Assembly: GCA_026874595.1 (NCBI GenBank)
Contig: CM049316.1
Location: forward strand, 34,975,339 to 35,039,338
Reading direction: 5' to 3'
DNA: 64,000 nucleotides
Source: Sipunculus nudus
Taxonomy: Eukaryota; Annelida; Sipuncula; Golfingiida; Sipunculidae
Positions 58,501-64,000 of this stretch are shown one piece after another. The stretch's first letter is position 1. Every line of letters starts with the position of its first letter. A model generated the notes under the pieces. The model made no database searches, was not told where the DNA came from, and saw only the letters and a list, made by a program, of their open reading frames with translations. The position numbers and the translations under genes were made by a program.

Positions 58501-61500
58501 ACAAAAAGAAATTGAGGCTGTGAATTTCATAATTTGTTTGACTGTATCAGTCCTGATAATTCAAGTGCAAGACCCAACACAAATGGTAGGGAAGGAGAAA
58601 TTTTGAATTTCAAGTGCAAATTCAAAATGCAATATATATTGGAAACCTAACATAATATTAATCATAAGCATGTTTCATATAGGAAAATGAAGGAAACGGC
58701 TATGAGATTATCTCGTCTGAAGAAGAAATGTTCTCAGAGGATGAACTGCCGATGAGAGATGTGCAGGAGGTAAGTAGATTAGCTGTCCTGATTCCTAGTG
58801 TCCAGATGTTAGCCATCTGTGAAAAAAAAACTTTGTAAGTTTTAGGCAATCCAATATGGCATACTTTTAATGTTGACAATAGTTTAATGAACCCTGCACT
58901 GCAATGTCCTTCCATACCATCACAATGATATCACTTTACGGAGTCCATATTCTTAATATTGGGGTTTGAGTGAGGAATTTAACACAATGGAATACTTGTT
59001 AATGTATAACCCAAGTGTAAATGCTATCTTTATGTATGCTGCCATCATTTACTTCCCCTCACCGGACTTAGCTGTCAATCAAATAAACCATGGAAGACAG
59101 ACTTTTAGGCATTGACTGGTTTTGAACCCAGGACTTTCCACTCCTCAGTCCTTATCCAGTGCTTCAGCTAATAGGCAACATCTAATCCCTATATTGTGTA
59201 ACATTGTTAGCATAGGAGGTTCATATTATGAGTTTGTATATAAAATATTTCATTTATCATTCATATTTCAGGTGCCTGGGGAAATAGACCCCTCAGATGA
59301 TGCCTGGAGCTATGCTATTTCTAGTTTCAACCCTTACCAGTGTGATCTGGCTCCTCTTGAAGTAAGATATTATTCTTACTATCTGTATACAACTTAAGTA
59401 TGTCTATAATCACTTTTACTCTCAGATTGATTTGATAGTTAAGTAAAAAATCTTTAAGTAAGTCAGGATTTATTTCAATAAACATATTAATAAATTAAGA
59501 TTTTAATGTATATTTTTAGAAGTAAGTTATCAGTTTCCTTCATGTTTTATTGGGTATGTCAATAGCTTGTTATTTTGTGATTCAAATTCTCTGACCATGG
59601 AAGACTGTGAAATAGGTCTGGACCATCTATTTGTGAGGAACCAATATCTACCCAACATAATTTTAGCATATATGTTCAAATCGAAGATAGTGCTGAGCTC
59701 ATTGCATCAATATACCCCTACATCTGAGTGGAAGGCACCAAACTTACACATCATGCAAAAGACCATTCATTTTATAGCTGAAGGAAGAGTAAGTTGCTCC
59801 AACAAATCATTTGAAAGGATAGGAAACCCTTTGATGATCTCATTACAATACTGTATCCATGGGATGTTTCACCTCTTGACAGACATACACTGACCCATCA
59901 CTGTCAGCATTTGAACTGGAGAGAAATAAACTCATCCAGGCCAAATCCAGAGAATCTGTAGAAGTTCCGGAGGCAGCAGAACAGCTGGAGCAGATTGTTG
60001 AGATGTACAGGACAACAGAACATCAAGACAAGTATGTCAGACTGTGTCATGTAAGATTATTATTGCCAAGAAGTGCACTACCGAATATGTGAACATTTTA
60101 CATTCTTAATATTTACCATATTTGATTATCATTTGTAGTCATTTGACTGCCATAAATATTCCCCAAAAATAATTTCTGTCAAAAGAATGATTGTGACTCT
60201 TTTACAGTGTTGATTCATTGATAAATATTCAGAAGTTTATAGGATTACAGTAAATTCCTGGATAAAGTATTTCATGTTATAATACAGGTGTATTCCTGGT
60301 CATTAGTGATAGGGAAATGTCTGATTGATATATTACCATGTGATAAATACTGCCCAAAATGTCTGTGTCACCCGTTTTAACAATGCAACCAGATTATTTT
60401 ATTGAACTCTCTCCTAAATGTGAGGCTGATCCTTCTAGCATTAACAAAGATCAATTCATTTGCAAAATTTGGTGTAACACTATATTAGGGTATTACATAT
60501 CTTATTCATAGTGTACATCACTGCTGAAGGTTACCTGCTGGAATTGATCAGTTCCATATAGTAAGGGGTTGGGATAAATTTCCCAAATATTATCTGATTT
60601 CATTCACAAATGGGTCAGTGATTGCTTTCTTGCTTACATGTGTTCACATTGGTTTTGGAGTGTCTGTCTGAAAATTTATTATCACCAGCTCCAAAACAAA
60701 CAAAAATTTTCCTTTTTGTTCCCTATTCACAACAAAAATTATGACAATGAAAACTAAAAGACAGGCACCATGACGTGTAGAGACATCTTCAGGGGAAAAT
60801 AAAAACTAAAACATATTGAGAAGGCAAGCATTGTGATCACAGGCACTTAAAAACAACAAGATGTTGCAGTGGAGGACATAAATTCTGTGAATCTGCTTAT
60901 TTTGCTCAAATTTGGGAATGGGAGGTCCATTGGGAGGTGAGACTTATGTCTGTGTTTGCAATGAAAAAAACAACCTCATTTTAGTTTTCATTAAAATCAC
61001 TTGAATCCCAGGATGAGGGATAATAAACTTCCATACTGGCACATGCCTGACCTCTGGTAGTCTATTTCTGTATATTTAATGTGTATCTTGTATAACCAGA
61101 CCTGTGTGATGTTTTTACAGATGGATTGAAGCAATGGAGAGTGTTCCTGGTCTTCTCATCTCTGGTCTGACCCATCTGTTATATAAACAGGAGAAAAATG
61201 GTGAATATGATTTATCCTTGAACATTACCTGATAAGTAGAAATGGACAAATACAACCAGTGATAACTACCATCTGAGGTCAGCATATGCGAAGGCTTGCT
61301 GTTGCAAGAAATGTTTATATCAAATTAAAGATTAGTCAATAATAAGTTAGTAGGCTAATGTTAATTTAGCTTGACTATCAGAAAAAAATATTAACATATA
61401 CCCTCAAGAAGGGAACATTAATATATGCATGGTTGAATTTTAAAGTATTTGAACTGAATACTTTCAGTTCTGTTATTTATTTTTCAGCTGAGCACAATAA

Positions 61501-62752
61501 GTAATATTCTGTTCACATGGTGTATCAAATTGGCAACCCATTTCAAATTGATGTGCATTTACTTTTATATCACAGTTGCTTTGTGCACAACCAGTTCTTT
61601 TCTATTCACAGTGGCTTCACATATTTATACCTAAATACAGTGAAACCTTGTTGTGTTGAACTTGCTTAAGTCGAATGCCCTGCTTATGTCAAAGTAAAAG
61701 ACTCGATACTCCGGACAACTTTAGTTAAATTATTACCAAATAAAACCCGCTTGTGTCTAACTTCGGATGTGTCGAAGTTTTCTGAGGGTCCCTTCGACTT
61801 CGACACAACGAGGTTTCACTGTAGTTTGTGTCATCACACATTGTGTTCGACTTGTTTCACTTTGCTATCTACCTCCCATAAAGACCTTTTGAAAAGTTTG
61901 TATCCAGTTCACAGTATTATGCCTCCTCTCCCATGGGGGGGGGGGGGGGGGGACATAAAGTGTTTGGTCAATAGTTGTAGTCTGTGATATCTTGTGAATG
62001 TGATAACTGATGGACCACTCCATATTTTTGATGAAATTTTAAATATTAAATTATTTCAACCAATATCACGGATGAGTTCGAAAACTGGGACCTTGGCCTT
62101 GATCGTCAAGGGCAAATGAGCTGAACTATACCTTATTTCTAAGATTTCAAATACAACATATTCTTCCCAAAATTTGATACAGTTGTTGCAACCACATTCT
62201 CTAACAAGTTGGGAGACTGTTTACCTTGACCTTGAACTACAAGGTAAGATAAATCAAATTATATGATTTAAAAAAAAAACATAATTTTTTAAGCATATTA
62301 TCCTCAAAATCAAGAATTGGGGGACCAAGGGGAGGGGAGTCATTTGTTTCTTTGTGACTGCAAAAACAAACCTTTAAGTTACCCCTGTCTTCATGTGCAT
62401 CTGACCAGCAACTGCCATCCTCATTTGTGCACATGGTACCTGAATACTCACTTTAACCTCAGTCCTTGTAACATTTACCTGAAACTTGAGTGTGTTTACT
62501 TCACTATGTATTAGCTGTGTAATTGGATCTATATGTTTAGACATTCTGACAACAGATTAAATATTAACAATGACATGATTCTTACTTACAGGTGTGCTGG
62601 ACAGTTTGATAGACTGGGCTTTTGAGGGACTGAATCTTTCGCTAGCCATGCAACAGCCTTCTCCAGCTTACAAACTCAGACACATCAAAATGGGAATTAA
62701 CTTGGCCAGTGCCATGTGCAATACAGAGCCCAGAATACTCAGCAAAATGCTG
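52449..62752 (+). CDS. VIRMA: Virilizer homologue VIRMA, first 11 coding exons (5' partial gene)
   Basis: VIRMA is the large nuclear scaffold of the m6A methyltransferase-associated complex. It binds WTAP, helps place METTL3-METTL14, and directs methylation near stop codons and 3' UTRs; in Drosophila, Virilizer also acts in Sxl splicing. The 11 exons give 1,833 nt, 611 codons, with all junctions in phase; human VIRMA has about 1,812 residues, so roughly two thirds lies beyond the window. The start ELLFFDTFSH aligns with human ELLFLDTFKH. Further matches are EIRVIPLGT, TDGLILKGWY followed by a polyproline run, the acidic GYEIISSEEE, and KWIEAMESVPGLLISGL. The central linker (exon 5) is proline-rich and then Arg/Ser-rich, unlike the acidic human linker. 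The gene is divergent to GALNS. Confidence 0.95.
53473..53508. repeat. Perfect 17-bp-arm palindrome in VIRMA intron 1
   Basis: Arms ATGCGGCGGTATCCAGG (53,473-53,489) and CCTGGATACCGCCGCAT (53,492-53,508) with only GT between. It is GC-rich inside AT-rich DNA and could form a cruciform or an RNA hairpin. Confidence 0.85.
53565..53870 (-). repeat. Possible diverged SINE in VIRMA intron 1
   Basis: Contains CTCCTGGATGGACATTACAG and, on the minus strand, GGCAGTGGTTAAGAGGCC, which resembles an A-box. It recalls the 15.7-kb SINE body but is too diverged to be sure. Confidence 0.3.
53929..54041 (+). CDS. VIRMA: VIRMA coding exon 2
   Basis: Encodes DLNLDLVQFPRPVLLHEIRV, then IPLGTKVYADVPGGARM; human has DVVRFPCVVYINEVRVIPPG at this place. 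Acceptor tag, donor gtgagt, phase 2. Confidence 0.94.
54426..54512 (+). CDS. VIRMA: VIRMA coding exon 3
   Basis: Encodes ATNPSSFNLELFVNDLNLRD and ASTFVKLG, aligning with human SPHTFQLDLFFNNVSKPSAPVF by pattern. Acceptor cag, donor gtaagt, phase 2. Confidence 0.93.
55146..55313 (-). repeat. Interspersed repeat R2, short form (VIRMA intron 3)
   Basis: Reverse complement of the family: GGTGCCCATTCACTTGTC, GATTTCTGGCTTTCTCTGTG, TATATATTAGTGATCA, and at the other end TCAGATAAGTGATTGGGTCC. Confidence 0.65.
55372..55583 (+). CDS. VIRMA: VIRMA coding exon 4
   Basis: Encodes LDYKENVDIQLPIEKKLPTD, GLILKGWYTTITVAVYGSPT and a seven-proline run after DRAS. The human counterpart has GLVLRGWYNCLTLAIYGS and DRDS followed by eleven prolines. 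Acceptor cag, donor gtcagt, phase 1. Confidence 0.94.
56514..57185 (+). CDS. VIRMA: VIRMA coding exon 5, proline-rich then Arg/Ser-rich linker
   Basis: A 672-nt exon, phase 1 at both ends. Its first half is rich in Pro and His (for example PPPPVQTHLPPPPIHTQPP). Its second half has mixed charge (Asp/Glu/Arg/His), then an RS-like stretch, RSRSPSPRSRSPVSRGSSRS, ending EEPPEPNVQ. It is predicted to be disordered. Human VIRMA has an acidic linker here. Acceptor tag, donor gtatta. Confidence 0.9.
57956..58077 (+). CDS. VIRMA: VIRMA coding exon 6
   Basis: Encodes EPPGPIHPPPPDDLFDPLTP and DHSPTEDEKIYTGMLSDGEI. Human carries a similar GPPPPDDDEDDPVPL and later YSDEGE. Long polypyrimidine tract and cag acceptor; donor gtatgt, phase 0. 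Confidence 0.9.
58683..58769 (+). CDS. VIRMA: VIRMA coding exon 7
   Basis: Encodes ENEGNGYEIISSEEEMFSED and ELPMRDVQE. The GYEIISSEEE block matches human GYEQISSDED. Acceptor tag, donor gtaagt, phase 0. Confidence 0.92.
59272..59361 (+). CDS. VIRMA: VIRMA coding exon 8
   Basis: Encodes VPGEIDPSDDAWSYAISSFN and PYQCDLAPLE; the human protein has MTYDPYDRELVPL at the corresponding place. Acceptor cag, donor gtaaga, phase 0. Confidence 0.9.
59883..60031 (+). CDS. VIRMA: VIRMA coding exon 9
   Basis: Encodes TYTDPSLSAFELERNKLIQA and then a Glu-rich helix-like stretch ending QIVEMYRTTEHQD. Human has ELLDLYREDRGAKW at its end. Acceptor cag, donor gtatgt, phase 2. The acceptor could shift by a few bases. 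Confidence 0.88.
61121..61200 (+). CDS. VIRMA: VIRMA coding exon 10
   Basis: Encodes WIEAMESVPGLLISGLTHLL and YKQEKN, aligning with human WVTALEEIPSLIIKGLSYL. Acceptor cag, donor gtgaat, phase 1. Confidence 0.92.
61638..61821. mobile_element. 184-bp MITE of Tc1/mariner (pogo/Tigger) type
   Basis: Termini CAGTGAAACCTTGTTGTGTT and, inverted, CAGTGAAACCTCGTTGTGTC pair over more than 20 bp. TA lies outside each end (61,636-61,637 and 61,822-61,823). The CAGTGAAACCTCGTT-type end with TA duplication is usual for pogo/Tigger-related MITEs. It sits in a VIRMA intron. Confidence 0.8.
62592..62752 (+). CDS. VIRMA: VIRMA coding exon 11, last one seen
   Basis: Encodes VLDSLIDWAFEGLNLSLAMQ and then the LRHIKMGINLASAM helix, matching human QLVDWTMQALNLQVALRQP. 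Acceptor cag, donor gtaagt, phase 0. I found no further exon in the remaining 1.25 kb. Confidence 0.92.
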
Positions 62753-63631
62753 GTAAGTCCTTTGTAAGGGTCACACTTTTCTCAGAAAGAACCATGTTTA
62801 ATAGCAAAATTGGTTAGGCAGGGCATGGGAAAATTATAGAAAATACGGATGGAATTATGATATACTTTGTCCTGAAAAATGGAAATACTATTTTGATGCA
62901 AGAAACATCAAAATGTAATTATTTGCCCTTAAACAGTAATATATGTTTGTGTTAATATTAACATGTATGCAAATTCTAAAACTCATTGTGAATGATTCCC
63001 AGTGGCTCTCCTGTTTCTGTATCATTGACTTCATATATCAAGTAAACTCTTCATATATCAAGATTGACTACAATCTGTAATCTCCAAACCCATACAGCCT
63101 AACTTGTGTCCTGTTAAATCTCCACCAGGGGTGACTTCTTGCTAGCAGTTTCATGCCAAATCCTTACAGATATAAACTGTACATCTCTGATTATCTGAAT
63201 AGTAGTTTATATTTCCACTTTCCATCATTTTGATTGATTTAAATGAAAATTTTCTTACCAGTGATGCTGCCCTAAGCTAGTTTTTAAATGTATAAAAGAA
63301 ATAATTAAGTAAAAGATAATGATGTAAATATAATGGTGGAGAGTCATGTGACAGAAAACGGTTTAATTGACAAGGTGTTGCAGAGAAAAATCAAGCACCA
63401 GTGTATTTTCTGTTAACAACATTGAGTAAACACTGAATTTGATGTTAAGGGAGTTGAAATAGCTTAAGTTCAGGAGCTTGAATAGAAAAAATATTTAGAA
63501 AAGTAAACAAGTGCAGCATTTCATTTGTAGACAGTGAATGAAGGCATTCTTCATTTGTTCTTCTGATAGTTTGATTTTGGTTTTCAAAAGAAAAGAGAAA
63601 CACTGATAAACCCCACTGGAGATATAACAGT
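62753..63631 (+). other. VIRMA intron 11, incomplete
   Basis: No further VIRMA exon was recognised between the exon 11 donor and the repeat at the window end. Confidence 0.55.
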
Positions 63632-64000
63632 CTTAAGCCAAGGTCTCACTTACCATGTCCTTCTGTCGTGCCTCACGGTTCAGCTACGGCAAGCCAGAAC
63701 GTGAATGAACTTGATGAAATATAAGACCATGTTCTTGTGACATTGGTGGAACGTTCTCCCCACAGTATTTTTTGTTCATCTATGGTGCTGCTACAGCATT
63801 GTGACAGTTATAACCATGTTCTCCTACGGTAAAACATGGCTTGTTGTAGAAGAACGTAGGTTGGCCCCATACTTCCTGGTGCTTTCCAGGTTCTCGCTGC
63901 AGTACTGCTTCTGTTATCTACGCTCTCATACAGCAGTGTCATGGGAGCATCATGGGAACCACATTCAGTAACATTTTCCTATGGTATCCTATGGCAGTGG
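63632..64000. repeat. Possible repeat element reaching the window end
   Basis: Starts AAGCCAAGGTCTCACTTACC and is richer in GC than the intron around it, with repeats of CTACGG and GAACGT. The element is cut by the window end. Confidence 0.3.

Overview
The window looks like animal nuclear DNA. It is AT-rich, with small exons separated by long introns, GT-AG splice sites, many microsatellites and dense interspersed repeats. Several repeat families resemble ones common in bivalve molluscs, so a marine bivalve is the likely source; that is an inference from repeat style and protein divergence, not a proof. Nothing bacterial was seen: no operons, no CRISPR array, no ribosome binding sites.

Layout. 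Positions 1 to about 30,400 hold no gene that I can name. They hold tRNA-derived SINEs, tandem duplications, a 147-bp tandem array, microsatellites, and a nested insertion at 18.05-19.70 kb in which a SINE was split by an inverted-repeat element that was itself split by an hAT-like MITE. A possible two-exon start of an unknown gene lies at 21,364-22,318. Positions 30,425 to 51,183 hold a complete minus-strand gene of 14 coding exons for N-acetylgalactosamine-6-sulfatase (GALNS), 517 residues, with every catalytic residue in place. Its intron 10 contains an almost complete DIRS-type retrotransposon (34,282-39,052) with unequal inverted terminal repeats, an internal complementary region, and decayed gag, reverse transcriptase, RNase H and tyrosine recombinase regions. 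Its intron 8 contains a 1,449-bp element flanked by TTAA. Positions 52,449 to the window end hold the first 11 coding exons (611 codons) of VIRMA (Virilizer), the scaffold of the m6A mRNA methyltransferase complex; the gene runs out of the window.

The two genes are head to head, with 1,265 bp between their start codons. Three E-boxes resembling the CLEAR motif of lysosomal genes lie within 130 bp upstream of the GALNS start, which fits the enzyme's lysosomal role. GALNS and VIRMA have no known joint function; the arrangement is a shared intergenic region, not a pathway. The most notable structures are the DIRS element with its circular-junction-like internal region, the nested transposons at 18-20 kb, the TTAA element, and an Arg/Ser-rich segment in VIRMA that the human protein lacks at this place.
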